Positions 1 to 10,271 of a DNA stretch of 64,000 nucleotides are shown one piece after another. The stretch lies in NCBI RefSeq assembly GCF_002149965.1, contig NZ_MSQB01000004.1:184273-248272 (forward strand), in the 5' to 3' direction. The notes below the pieces were generated by a model. That model was given only the letters and a program-made list of their open reading frames with translations, made no database searches and was not told the origin of the DNA. This DNA comes from Novosphingobium panipatense (GTDB taxonomy: Bacteria; Pseudomonadota; Alphaproteobacteria; Sphingomonadales; Sphingomonadaceae). Every line of letters begins with the position of its first letter. Position 1 is the first letter of the stretch. Both the position numbers and the translations under genes were made by a program.

Positions 1-1065
1 TTCGGCAAGCTCGTCCGCGCCGGATACGCCATCCCGCATTGGCCCGCCGAATATCCTGGCGGCGGTCGCAGTCTGGCCGAACAGAAAGTGATCTACGAGG
101 AACTGGCCGGCGCCGATTGCCCGCGCCTGCTGCTCTCGTTCGTCTCCACCTACCACGCCTTCGCCACGCTACACGAATGCGGCAATGCCGAGCAGAAGGC
201 ACGCTATCTGCCGAAGATCCTTGAGGGCGAGACGTGGTGCCAGGGCTTTTCGGAGCCCGGCGCCGGATCGGACCTTGCCGCGATCAAGACGCGGGCCGAG
301 CTGCAATCACGCCCGGACGGCGACGTCTACGTCATCAATGGCCAGAAAGTCTGGTCGACGATGGCCCAGTTCGCCGACAAGTGCCTGCTGCTGGCGCGCA
401 CTTCGTCCGACGGCGTGAAGCAGGCGGGCATCACCTACCTGCTGATGGACATGAAGGCGCCCGGCGTCACCGTCCGCCCGATCCACCAGATCCAGGGGGA
501 CGAGGAGTTCGCCGAAATCTTCCTAGACAACGTGGAGATCCCGGCCTCCGAACGCGTGGGAGAGGAAGGCAAAGGCTGGGCCGTGGCACAGGCGACGCTC
601 GCCTCCGAACGCGGGCTGACGCTGATGGAATTGTCTTACCGAATGCGCGGCGCGCTGGGCCGCGTGGCCAAGCTGATCCGCGATCATGGGCACACGGAAG
701 ATCGCGGCGTGCTGCGCGATTTCGGCGTGCTGGTCACGCAAGTGGACGCCGTCTGCGCGATTGCCGACCAATTCCTCGACAATCGCATCAACGGGATCGA
801 GCGCATGGGCGACGCCTCCATCGTCAAGAACGCCTATAGCCGTGCGCTGCGGGCCTATTCGGCGCTGGGCCTGCGACTGGGCGGCATGGACGAACAATAC
901 GTCGCGCCGATCACTTTCGGCGATCTCAATACCGGCAACTGGATGGCCGATTTCATGAATTCCTATGCCTGGACCATCGCCGGCGGCAGCGAGGAAGTGC
1001 AGCGGGGCATCATCGCCGAACGCATGCTGGACATGCCGCGAGAGCCGAAGGGGTGGGTGCTGTGA
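1..1065 (+). CDS. acyl-CoA dehydrogenase, large-subunit type (5' end outside window)
   Basis: The reading frame is open from base 1, so the start lies upstream; 354 residues are visible. It is an FAD-dependent acyl-CoA dehydrogenase introducing an alpha,beta double bond into an acyl-CoA. Visible family signatures are the substrate/FAD loop GFSEPGAGSDLA near visible residue 83 and the C-terminal segment GGSEEVQRGIIAERML. The MCAD-type catalytic Glu in the EGT motif is absent here, so the base would sit elsewhere, as in isovaleryl-CoA type enzymes (inference). The next gene starts inside its stop codon and encodes a second, shorter acyl-CoA dehydrogenase. This arrangement is known for alpha2beta2 heterotetrameric enzymes acting on steroid side chains in actinobacteria. 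Substrate unknown. Confidence 0.9.
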   Translation, partial: FGKLVRAGYAIPHWPAEYPGGGRSLAEQKVIYEELAGADCPRLLLSFVSTYHAFATLHECGNAEQKARYLPKILEGETWCQGFSEPGAGSDLAAIKTRAELQSRPDGDVYVINGQKVWSTMAQFADKCLLLARTSSDGVKQAGITYLLMDMKAPGVTVRPIHQIQGDEEFAEIFLDNVEIPASERVGEEGKGWAVAQATLASERGLTLMELSYRMRGALGRVAKLIRDHGHTEDRGVLRDFGVLVTQVDAVCAIADQFLDNRINGIERMGDASIVKNAYSRALRAYSALGLRLGGMDEQYVAPITFGDLNTGNWMADFMNSYAWTIAGGSEEVQRGIIAERMLDMPREPKGWVL

Positions 1066-2066
1066 TCGAACTCAACGAACTGACCGACGCCGCGCAGAAG
1101 GCATTCCCGGCGGGTTCGCTCTCCCCCTCGCGCGATGAAAGCTGGGGGCTCGCCGCCGAGATGGGCTGGCTGATGGTGCGCCTGCCCGAAGAGGACGGCG
1201 GCCTTGGCTTTACCCGCGAGGCTTCGACCGCGCTGCATCTGGAAATGGGGCGCGTGCTGGCCGCGATGCCGCTAATCTCGGCGCAGCTTGGCCTTCAGGC
1301 GATTGCCGCCAGCCACGACTTTGCCGAACGGACCGATTGGCTGGAGCGGCTGGCCGGCGGCGAATATGCGCCGCTGCCGATGCTCTCCTCCAAGTTAACG
1401 CAAGGCTCGGATGGCACCGTTTCCGGCACGATTTCCGGCGTCTTCGAAGGCGACATGGCGGTTGCCGTGGTCGCGCAGCTTCCCGGCGGCTATGCGTTAG
1501 TCCCACTGGATGCACCGGGCGTCTCGCTGGTCGAGCGGCCGATCTGGGATCCCAGCCGCCGCCTGTTCGACGTGGTGCTGGACGGTTTCACCCCTGCCCT
1601 GATGCTCACCGACGCGGCGGGCGCGAAGGCACTGCACGACCGGCTCTCGGGCGAGGCGCAACTCGCGCTCGCGGCCGATTGCATCGGCGCAGCAGGTGCG
1701 GCGCTCGACATGACGATCGAGTACATGAAGGTCCGCCGCCAGTTCGATCGGCCGATCGCGCTGTTCCAGGCCCTGAAGCACCGCGCAGCAGACATGAAGA
1801 CACGCATCGTCGTCGCCGAAGCGCTGCTGTGGAAGCGCGTGCGGGACGAGAGCGCCAGCGTCACCGAACTCGCCGCCGCCAAAGTGCTGGCCGCCGAAGC
1901 CTTCCGCTTCGTGACCGAGGAAATGGTGCAGCTTCATGGCGGCATCGGCCTCACCGACGAGCATCCCTGCCACCTGTTCCTCAAGCGCGCGCTGCTGAAC
2001 CTGCAACTTTGCGGCAATGCGGACCTGTGGAACGAGCGCGTGGGGCGCCAAGCCCTACAAACTTAA
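1062..2066 (+). CDS. acyl-CoA dehydrogenase, small-subunit type
   Basis: 334 residues from a GTG at 1062 that overlaps the previous stop (GTGA); another in-frame GTG lies at 1053. It is shorter than a standard 380-residue acyl-CoA dehydrogenase. It carries the C-terminal QLHGGIGLTDEHPCH motif typical of the partner subunit in paired dehydrogenases and a helical segment with RRQFDRPIALFQALKH, also conserved in the family. Translational coupling with the upstream large subunit argues for a hetero-oligomer. It probably oxidises a branched or cyclic acyl-CoA together with its neighbour; whether it has its own active site cannot be told by eye. Confidence 0.9.
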   Translation: MIELNELTDAAQKAFPAGSLSPSRDESWGLAAEMGWLMVRLPEEDGGLGFTREASTALHLEMGRVLAAMPLISAQLGLQAIAASHDFAERTDWLERLAGGEYAPLPMLSSKLTQGSDGTVSGTISGVFEGDMAVAVVAQLPGGYALVPLDAPGVSLVERPIWDPSRRLFDVVLDGFTPALMLTDAAGAKALHDRLSGEAQLALAADCIGAAGAALDMTIEYMKVRRQFDRPIALFQALKHRAADMKTRIVVAEALLWKRVRDESASVTELAAAKVLAAEAFRFVTEEMVQLHGGIGLTDEHPCHLFLKRALLNLQLCGNADLWNERVGRQALQT

Positions 2067-2085
2067 GGGACTTGCGGAAACCTGC

Positions 2086-2138
2086 CGGGCCGGTGACAGT
2101 TGAAGGTGCTTCACCGCCTTTGACGAGGAACCGGCCCG
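2086..2138 (+). promoter_or_regulatory. inverted repeat in the leader of the CDF transporter gene
   Basis: Perfect 9-bp arms CGGGCCGGT (2086-2094) and ACCGGCCCG (2130-2138) enclose a small hairpin GGTG-CTT-CACC (2105-2115). The right arm ends three bases before the ATG of the transporter gene and lies between a GAGG (2124-2127) and the start. Pairing could mask the ribosome binding site. I do not recognise a known riboswitch class. Confidence 0.4.
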
Positions 2139-2141
2139 CCG

Positions 2142-3086
2142 ATGGACCAACCCGACAGCGTCGCCGCGCACTTCAAGGCGAATATCGTGCTGTACGGCGC
2201 ACTGGCGGCCAACCTTGGCATCGCCATCGCCAAGTTCGCGGCTGCCGCAATCAGCGGCTCCTCCTCGATGCTGACCGAGGGCGTGCACTCGCTGGTGGAC
2301 AGCGGCAATCAGGTGCTGCTGCTCTACGGCCAGAAACGCGCCAGCCGAAAGCCGGACCCGACGCACCCGTTCGGCTATGGGCGCGAACTCTATTTCTGGG
2401 CCTTCGTGGTCGCCATCCTGATCTTCGCGATCGGCGCGGGCGTGTCGATCTACGAAGGCGTGGTCCACATCCAGCAGCCGCACGCGATCGAGGACCCGAC
2501 GCTCAACTACATCGTCCTCGCCATCGCCTTCCTGATGGAAGGCGCCTCTTGGGTCCTCGCCGTACGCGAATTCAACCGAGGACGTGGGGACCAGACATGG
2601 TGGCAGGCGATCCACCGCAGCAAGGACCCGCCAGGTTTCATCGTGCTATTCGAAGACAGTGCGGCGCTGATCGGCCTCGTCATCGCGGCGGTGGGCGTCT
2701 GGGCCTCGATCCACTTCGCCGACCCGCGCATCGACGGCGTCGCATCGGTGCTGATCGGCTGCGTGTTGGCGGGCGTGGCCATGCTGCTCGCCCGCGAATC
2801 CAAGGAACTGCTGATCGGCGAAGCGGCCGATCCGGTGCTGATCGCGCAAATCCGCGAGGTGCTGGACGGCCATCCCCGCATCGACGCGGTCAACCACATC
2901 CGCACCATCCACACGAGCCCGCAGGCCATCTTCATCGCCATCAGCGCCGACTTCTCCGACGACCTCAGGATGGGCGACGCCGAAACCCTGATCGAGGATC
3001 TGGAGCGGCGGATGAAAGCCCTCTCCCCATGGATTACCTCGATCTACATCCGCCCCGAAAAACGGGCGGATGCGATGGTGTGGTGA
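2142..3086 (+). CDS. cation diffusion facilitator (CDF) metal transporter
   Basis: 314 residues forming an inner-membrane antiporter that exports divalent metals (Zn, Co, Fe or similar) against protons. About five to six hydrophobic segments are visible (roughly 13-38, 84-106, 122-141, 165-190, 198-217), followed by a cytoplasmic C-terminal domain of about 95 residues. TM2 carries the HxxxD metal motif (H49, D53). In the TM5 region the family HxxxD is replaced by an E171-D172-S-A-A-L motif, which resembles the SLC30A9-like branch of CDF proteins. The gene is monocistronic between the dehydrogenases and a convergent cytochrome c gene that ends one base after its stop. Metal specificity is not readable. 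Confidence 0.9.
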   Translation: MDQPDSVAAHFKANIVLYGALAANLGIAIAKFAAAAISGSSSMLTEGVHSLVDSGNQVLLLYGQKRASRKPDPTHPFGYGRELYFWAFVVAILIFAIGAGVSIYEGVVHIQQPHAIEDPTLNYIVLAIAFLMEGASWVLAVREFNRGRGDQTWWQAIHRSKDPPGFIVLFEDSAALIGLVIAAVGVWASIHFADPRIDGVASVLIGCVLAGVAMLLARESKELLIGEAADPVLIAQIREVLDGHPRIDAVNHIRTIHTSPQAIFIAISADFSDDLRMGDAETLIEDLERRMKALSPWITSIYIRPEKRADAMVW

Positions 3087-3087
3087 G

Positions 3088-3462
3088 CTACTTCAGCGTC
3101 ATCAGGTAATCGATCACCTGCTTGCGCTTGGCGGGATCGGGGATGCCGGCGAAGGGCATCTTCGTGCCCGGTACTTTCTTCTGCGGAGACGTCAGCCAGG
3201 CGTCGAGTGTGGGGCGGTCCCAGGTGAGACCGGATGCTTTGAGTGCTGGGCTATAGGCATAGCCGGGCTGGCTCGCCGCCTTGCGACCTGCGACGCCGTG
3301 GAGGTTCGGGCCGTAGGAGGTCTTGCCCGCCTCGGTCGCGTGGCAGGCGGCGCAAGTGGCAAACATGGCCGGCCGGGGCGCGGCGTTTTGCGCGGCGCCA
3401 GCGGAGGCCAATGCGACGGCCATAACCGCAATAGGAGCCGCGATGAGGAGATAGGTCTTCAC
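3088..3462 (-). CDS. secreted class I cytochrome c
   Basis: 124 residues from a GTG start at 3462; an ATG start further in would remove the charged n-region of the signal peptide. Residues 1-23 form a Sec signal peptide. The haem site is CAACH (37-41) and the likely axial Met is M102 in GTKMPF, as in small soluble mitochondrial-like cytochromes c. It should act as a periplasmic electron carrier. It lies downstream of katG on the same strand, separated by 243 bp containing a REP-like element, so co-transcription is uncertain. Confidence 0.92.
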   Translation of the reverse strand: MKTYLLIAAPIAVMAVALASAGAAQNAAPRPAMFATCAACHATEAGKTSYGPNLHGVAGRKAASQPGYAYSPALKASGLTWDRPTLDAWLTSPQKKVPGTKMPFAGIPDPAKRKQVIDYLMTLK

Positions 3463-3547
3463 AAGAAAACAATCCGATGAATGGAGCTGTTAGGTGGGAC
3501 TGGTATGTGGGTTGGCGCCTCTAACGCCCGATGCCGATCCAAACCAC

Positions 3548-3632
3548 CCCGTCATCCCCGCGAAGGCGGGGATCCCGCTTTTCTTCGCGACGCTCGAGAA
3601 GAAGGAAGCGGGGCCCCCGCCTTCGCGGGGGC
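3548..3632. repeat. REP-like palindromic repeat pair
   Basis: Two hairpin units in opposite orientation sit between katG and the cytochrome c gene. Unit 1 is ATCCCCGC-GAAG-GCGGGGAT (3553-3572), preceded by CCCGTC. Unit 2 is GCCCCCGC-CTTC-GCGGGGGC (3613-3632). The intervening CCCGCTTTTCTT and AAGAAGGAAGCGGG are also nearly complementary, so the whole element can fold as one long cruciform. Sequences of the form GTCATCCCCGCGAAGG are common dispersed repeats in proteobacterial genomes. A related single unit is at 46959-46987. Confidence 0.75.
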
Positions 3633-3705
3633 GACGGAGAGTATTGGGTGGGGTAGTGGCGGCGCTGGCAATCCAGCGCCGCCGTCCAACATCAGAAACC
3701 GGGCA

Positions 3706-5967
<2,262 letters not shown>

Positions 5968-6166
5968 GGGTCCTCCTCCTGTTGGACGAACGCTTGTTGG
6001 AGGTCCCGAATACCGATGGTCGGGTTTTCGAAAAAACTGATCGATTCAATTATTGTGATCGCCAGAAGCGATGAAAAATGCCGTGTTGCGAATGCGAAAA
6101 AACAGATCGCCCGGTTTCCGTCATTTGCCTGCCAAAGCAAAGGTTTTCAGGCCGCACCGCAACAAG

Positions 6167-6196
6167 AAGGGCTCCGGCAGCCTTGCCGAAGCCCTT
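6167..6196 (-). terminator. stem-loop terminator after the E1 beta gene
   Basis: Read on the minus strand, AAGGGCTTCGGCA and TGCCGGAGCCCTT form a long stem with a four-base loop, followed by CTTGTT. It starts 28 bp after the E1 beta stop codon. The T-tract is weak, so efficiency is uncertain. Confidence 0.6.
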
Positions 6197-6223
6197 CCCT
6201 TGCAGTCAATTTCCTTTGCCGCT

Positions 6224-7246
6224 TCAGCCCATGGCGACGAGGCGTTGGGCCTCGGCAATGATCTCCGGTGGCTGCACGAGGAAGGCGTCTTCCAGCTTCT
6301 TGGCGAACGGCACCGAGCAATAGGGCGCGCCAAGGCGGCCGACAGGCGCTTTCAGCTTGCCGAACAGCGCTTCCTGCGCGGTCGCGGCGATCTCCGCGCC
6401 GGGGCCGAAGTTGCGTCCGGCTTCGTGGACCACCAGCAGGCGCCCGGTCTTCTCCGCCGAGGCCAGTACGGTTTCCTTGTCCCAGGGCGAGATCGTGCGC
6501 AGGTCGATCACTTCGACCGAGACGCCCGCCTTGGTCAGTTCCTCATAGGCCTGCATGACGGTGAACATCATCTGGCCGTAGGACACGATGGTGATGTCGC
6601 TGCCGGGTGCGACGACATTGGCCTTGCCCAGCGGGATCGGGCCCTGATTGACGGGCACGTCCATCGGCACGAACAGCGTCTTGCCGCTTTCGACGATGAT
6701 GACCGGATCCGGGTCCTGAATGGCCGAGAGGTAGAGGCCCTTGAAGTCCGCCGGGGTCCAGGGGATCACAACCTTGATACCGGCGGTGTGGCAGAACCAA
6801 GCCTCATAGAAGTCGGCGTGCTGACCGGCGGTCTGGTTGCCCGCGCCGGTCAGGGTGCGGATCACCATCGGCACCTGGCTCTGGCCGCCCGACATGAAAC
6901 GCAGCTTGGCCGCGTGGTTCACGATCATGTCCATGGCGACGGTCGTGAAGTTCATCAGCATGATTTCGGCAACGGGCTTGTAGCCGCCCATGGCCGCGCC
7001 GATGGCCGCGCCGATGATCGCCTGTTCCGAGATCGGCGTGGAGCGCACGCGCATCGTGCCGAACTTGGTGGAAAGGCCGCGGGTGACGCCGACGACGCCG
7101 CCGCCTTCGTTGTCCGCAATGTCCTCACCCAGCACGAGGACCTTGGGATCGGCCTCCATCGCCTCCATCAGCGCAGCGTTGATCGCCTGAAGGCCGTTCA
7201 TCTTCACGGTCTCGACGACCGGAGCGTCAAGGGTATCGGTGCTCAT
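6224..7246 (-). CDS. 2-oxoacid dehydrogenase-type E1 beta subunit
   Basis: 340 residues from the ATG at 7246, which overlaps the alpha-subunit stop (ATGA). It is the beta half of a thiamine-diphosphate-dependent decarboxylase/dehydrogenase of the pyruvate, acetoin or branched-chain type. The N-terminal catalytic region contains LVLGEDIADNEGG, with the family Glu that activates the thiamine ring, followed by the transketolase pyrimidine-binding domain and a C-terminal domain ending in PYCSVPFAKKLEDAFLV. It forms a tight two-gene operon with the alpha subunit. No E2 or E3 gene is in the window, so the acceptor partner is unknown. Confidence 0.9.
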   Translation of the reverse strand: MSTDTLDAPVVETVKMNGLQAINAALMEAMEADPKVLVLGEDIADNEGGGVVGVTRGLSTKFGTMRVRSTPISEQAIIGAAIGAAMGGYKPVAEIMLMNFTTVAMDMIVNHAAKLRFMSGGQSQVPMVIRTLTGAGNQTAGQHADFYEAWFCHTAGIKVVIPWTPADFKGLYLSAIQDPDPVIIVESGKTLFVPMDVPVNQGPIPLGKANVVAPGSDITIVSYGQMMFTVMQAYEELTKAGVSVEVIDLRTISPWDKETVLASAEKTGRLLVVHEAGRNFGPGAEIAATAQEALFGKLKAPVGRLGAPYCSVPFAKKLEDAFLVQPPEIIAEAQRLVAMG

Positions 7247-8271
7247 GCCATGTACTCCTTGGCCGGAATCTCCTCGGCAAAGACGTCGCGACGCAGTTCG
7301 TCGTCGGAGGGATATTCGCAGGCCATCGCGAATTCGATGGCATCGTTCACTTCGGCCTCGATCCTGCCGGTCAGCGCGTCGAGTTCCTCGGCCGTCGTCA
7401 CGCCGTCGTCGATCAGCTTCTGGCGGAACTTGGGCAGCGGATCGTCCGCCATCGCCGCCGCCTTCTCTTCCTTGGTCATGTAGGCGTCGTTGTCGCCGAA
7501 GACGTGGCCCATGAAGCGGAAGGTCTTGCATTCCAGCAGCGTCGGCCCCTCGCCCGCACGGGCACGCTCGATGGCGGCGTGGGCATGGGCGTAGACGTCC
7601 ACCGGATCGTTGCCGTCCACGGTGTAGCCCGGCATGCCGTAGCCGATCGCGCGCTTTGAGATCTGGTCCACCGCCGTGCCGTTCTCGTAACGGGTATGTT
7701 CGGCAAAGCCGTTGTTCTGGCACACGAAGATCACCGGCAGCTTCCATACGGAAGCCAGGTTCAGCGCTTCGTGGAAGGCGCCGATGTTGCTGGCGCCGTC
7801 ACCGAAATAGGCAACCGTCACCTGCTTGGTGCCGTCCAGCAGCGCCGCCCAGCCGAAGCCGTTGGCGATCGGCATGGACGAACCGACGATGCCCGTCGTC
7901 ACCATCACGCCGGTTTCCGGGTGGGTGAGGTGCATCGGGCCGCCCTTGCCCTTGCAGGTGCCGTCGACACGGCCGCAGATCTCAGCCCAGAGCGGGCGCA
8001 GCGGCATATCCTTGGCGACCATGTCGTGGATGCCGCGATAGATCGTGCAGATCTTGTCGTCGTTGTTGAGCAGCACGGAAATGGCGGATGGAATGCATTC
8101 CTGTCCGCGCGCCGAGTAATACGGCGCGGTGATGCGGCCGCGACGGATCTGGCTGCGGGTTGCGTCGTCGTTGCGCTCGATCCGAATCATCCGGCGATAG
8201 ATGTCGAGCTGGGTCTTGGCGTCCGGGACGGCCCGGTTCTCCAGCGCCCGATTCTCCGATGTTTCGCTCAT
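7243..8271 (-). CDS. 2-oxoacid dehydrogenase-type E1 alpha subunit
   Basis: 342 residues from an ATG at 8271 with an AGAGAGGA site just upstream. It binds thiamine diphosphate and Mg through the GDG...NN motif (GDGASN at 157-162, NN at 186-187). The glycine-rich GKGGPMHL and the later FMGHVFGDNDAY segment are typical of acetoin/pyruvate E1 alpha proteins. The substrate could be pyruvate, acetoin, a branched-chain 2-oxoacid or an intermediate of the surrounding pathway; sequence alone does not decide. The acyl-CoA ligase gene ends 69 bp upstream on the same strand, so the three genes may be one transcript. Confidence 0.9.
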   Translation of the reverse strand: MSETSENRALENRAVPDAKTQLDIYRRMIRIERNDDATRSQIRRGRITAPYYSARGQECIPSAISVLLNNDDKICTIYRGIHDMVAKDMPLRPLWAEICGRVDGTCKGKGGPMHLTHPETGVMVTTGIVGSSMPIANGFGWAALLDGTKQVTVAYFGDGASNIGAFHEALNLASVWKLPVIFVCQNNGFAEHTRYENGTAVDQISKRAIGYGMPGYTVDGNDPVDVYAHAHAAIERARAGEGPTLLECKTFRFMGHVFGDNDAYMTKEEKAAAMADDPLPKFRQKLIDDGVTTAEELDALTGRIEAEVNDAIEFAMACEYPSDDELRRDVFAEEIPAKEYMA

Positions 8272-8340
8272 AGGTCCTCTCTCGATCAGCCCGATTGCGC
8301 CGGGCTGGCTGAACTCTAGTTCAGTACGCCAAGAGGAACC

Positions 8341-10083
8341 TCACGCAAGAGTGCGCCGAACCGCCTCGGCGTTATCCGCTTCGATCCGCGCCTGAGCGAG
8401 CTTGCGAACTTCGCCGGCCTTCAACTTTTCGCTGCCGGTTACCGCCCCGGCGCCCGCAAATTCCTCGTCTTCGAAGAACAGTATGCGGCGCGGCACCTTG
8501 AAGCTGGCGATCTGCTCCTTGCAGGAGGCGATCACCGCCGCCTCGTCCAGCACCGCACCTTCCAGGCGGACGATGCACGAAACCACGATCTCGCCCAGGA
8601 GATCGTCCGGCACCCCCACCGTCTGGCTGCGTTTTACCCCTGAAATCCGGGCGATCACCTCGTCGACCTCGACCGGCGCGACGTTGGCGCCTCCGGTCTT
8701 GATCATCTCCGTCATGCGCCCCTCCCAGAAGAAGCGGCCCGCTTCGTCCACCCGTCCGGCGTCGCCGGTGCAGAAGAATCCCTCGGCATCGAAACACTCT
8801 TCCGGGGTCTTTCCGAGATAGCCGTTCATCAGCGTCGGCCCCTTGATGCACATCTCTCCCACCGATCCCACCGGCATGACATCGCGGGTCACCGGATCGA
8901 CGATCTTCAGGATGTTGCCTGCCAGCGGCATGCCGAAAGACCCTTCGAACCCGCCATCGGGATCGTCCGCAAGAAACGATGTGCAGATCGTCATGGTCTC
9001 GGTGCAGCCGAAGGACATCGGCACTTCCCAGTCTGTCTTCACGCTGGGATGCTGCCAGATCAACGCGCCGCGCGGAACGTACTTCACGCTGGACAGGTCG
9101 GCCGTGTCCCAGCGCGGCGAAGCCTGGAGCCTTGCCCATTGGTGCGGCCGACCGTTCAGGAACGTCACCCGCTCGCGCTCCGCCAGGTCCAGCGCCCCAT
9201 CGGCATCGAACAGCCGCTGGAGCACGATCGCGCCGCCAGTCGACAGCGCCGTGCCCACCACCATCGAGACATTGCCCGACCAGAAGAAGCCGTTGCCGGT
9301 CCAGCTTCGCACCGGCTCATGCATGGCGAAGAGACGCGGCCACCGCCACCACTGCACGGTGATGGCGCGCTGCGAATGGACGATGCCCTTGGGTCTGCTG
9401 GTCGTGCCGGACGAGAAGAATATGCCGCCGATATCGGCCGGATGAACTCCGTCGGCACGTTCCAGAACCAATGCCTCGTCCGTCGCGGCACCGTGAGAAA
9501 GGAATTCGTCCCAGGTTTCGATCGCTCCCCCCGCTGCAACGGCCAGGGGCTCGCTCCCGCCGGGAGCACCGCCTAACGAGACGAGCCTTCGCAGATAGGG
9601 AAAATGCGTGGATCCCAGACCGCCGGGAAGCGCGGAGGCGATCGACGGATCCAACCCGTGCAGCATCTCCGCGAAATTCTTGCCGAGAACCTGCTGCTCG
9701 AACAGCAGCATCGAAACTTGAGAACTGCGTAGCAGATAGTCGAGTTCCGGTGCGGTCGAAAACGTACTGAGTGCCACCGGAACCGCACCGGCCAGCGCCG
9801 TGCCGAAAAGGCTGGAAAGAAACTCCGGCCGATTGGTCATCAATAGGCCGATGCGCTCCCCTTTTGCCGCCCCGCAGGAGACGAGCGCACGCGCCACATC
9901 GAGCGAACGGGCCAGCAGTTCGTCGTAGCTCCAGGCCGTGCGATGAGCGTCAGAACGCAGCACCACCGCCTCGCGAGAGCCGTAGCGCGCCGCGACTTCG
10001 CGCAAGTAACCGGCGATCGTCTGCGCGCCCTGCCCCGGCTCCTCGGCGAGCGGCGGTCCGGCAACTATCGATGGGCCCATCAT
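8341..10083 (-). CDS. AMP-forming carboxylate-CoA ligase
   Basis: 580 residues, ATG at 10083 (a second ATG follows directly). It is an ANL-superfamily enzyme activating a carboxylic acid to its CoA thioester through an acyl-adenylate. The phosphate loop FSSGTTSRPKGIV is at 223-235, an adenine-binding FGCTET is in the middle, and the hinge region contains FFWEGRMTEMIKTGG. The C-terminal Lys region is TGSEKLKAGEVRK. It differs from long-chain fatty acyl ligases in being shorter and resembles aromatic or alicyclic acid ligases. With the KstD-like, crotonase and acyl-CoA dehydrogenase genes nearby it would provide the entry step to a CoA-dependent pathway (inference). Confidence 0.9.
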   Translation of the reverse strand: MMGPSIVAGPPLAEEPGQGAQTIAGYLREVAARYGSREAVVLRSDAHRTAWSYDELLARSLDVARALVSCGAAKGERIGLLMTNRPEFLSSLFGTALAGAVPVALSTFSTAPELDYLLRSSQVSMLLFEQQVLGKNFAEMLHGLDPSIASALPGGLGSTHFPYLRRLVSLGGAPGGSEPLAVAAGGAIETWDEFLSHGAATDEALVLERADGVHPADIGGIFFSSGTTSRPKGIVHSQRAITVQWWRWPRLFAMHEPVRSWTGNGFFWSGNVSMVVGTALSTGGAIVLQRLFDADGALDLAERERVTFLNGRPHQWARLQASPRWDTADLSSVKYVPRGALIWQHPSVKTDWEVPMSFGCTETMTICTSFLADDPDGGFEGSFGMPLAGNILKIVDPVTRDVMPVGSVGEMCIKGPTLMNGYLGKTPEECFDAEGFFCTGDAGRVDEAGRFFWEGRMTEMIKTGGANVAPVEVDEVIARISGVKRSQTVGVPDDLLGEIVVSCIVRLEGAVLDEAAVIASCKEQIASFKVPRRILFFEDEEFAGAGAVTGSEKLKAGEVRKLAQARIEADNAEAVRRTLA

Positions 10084-10271
10084 GACTGGCTTATCTCCCG
10101 GACGGGGATCTCACACCCGCCTCGCTCGCTCGTAGCAGCCTGGTTCCTGCTCCCAAACGCGATGTGAGCGGCCTTGGCACGGCAGTCATGCCCATTCGCC
10201 GCTCCAGACAATACCATGCGCCCGCGCAGCTTACCGATCTGCCGCCCGCGCGAATGCCTATGGCCGCCGGT

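Noticed and set aside
1..2066. Possible frameshift joining the two acyl-CoA dehydrogenase frames
   Set aside because: The GTGA overlap, separate domain types and complete C-termini fit two coupled genes.
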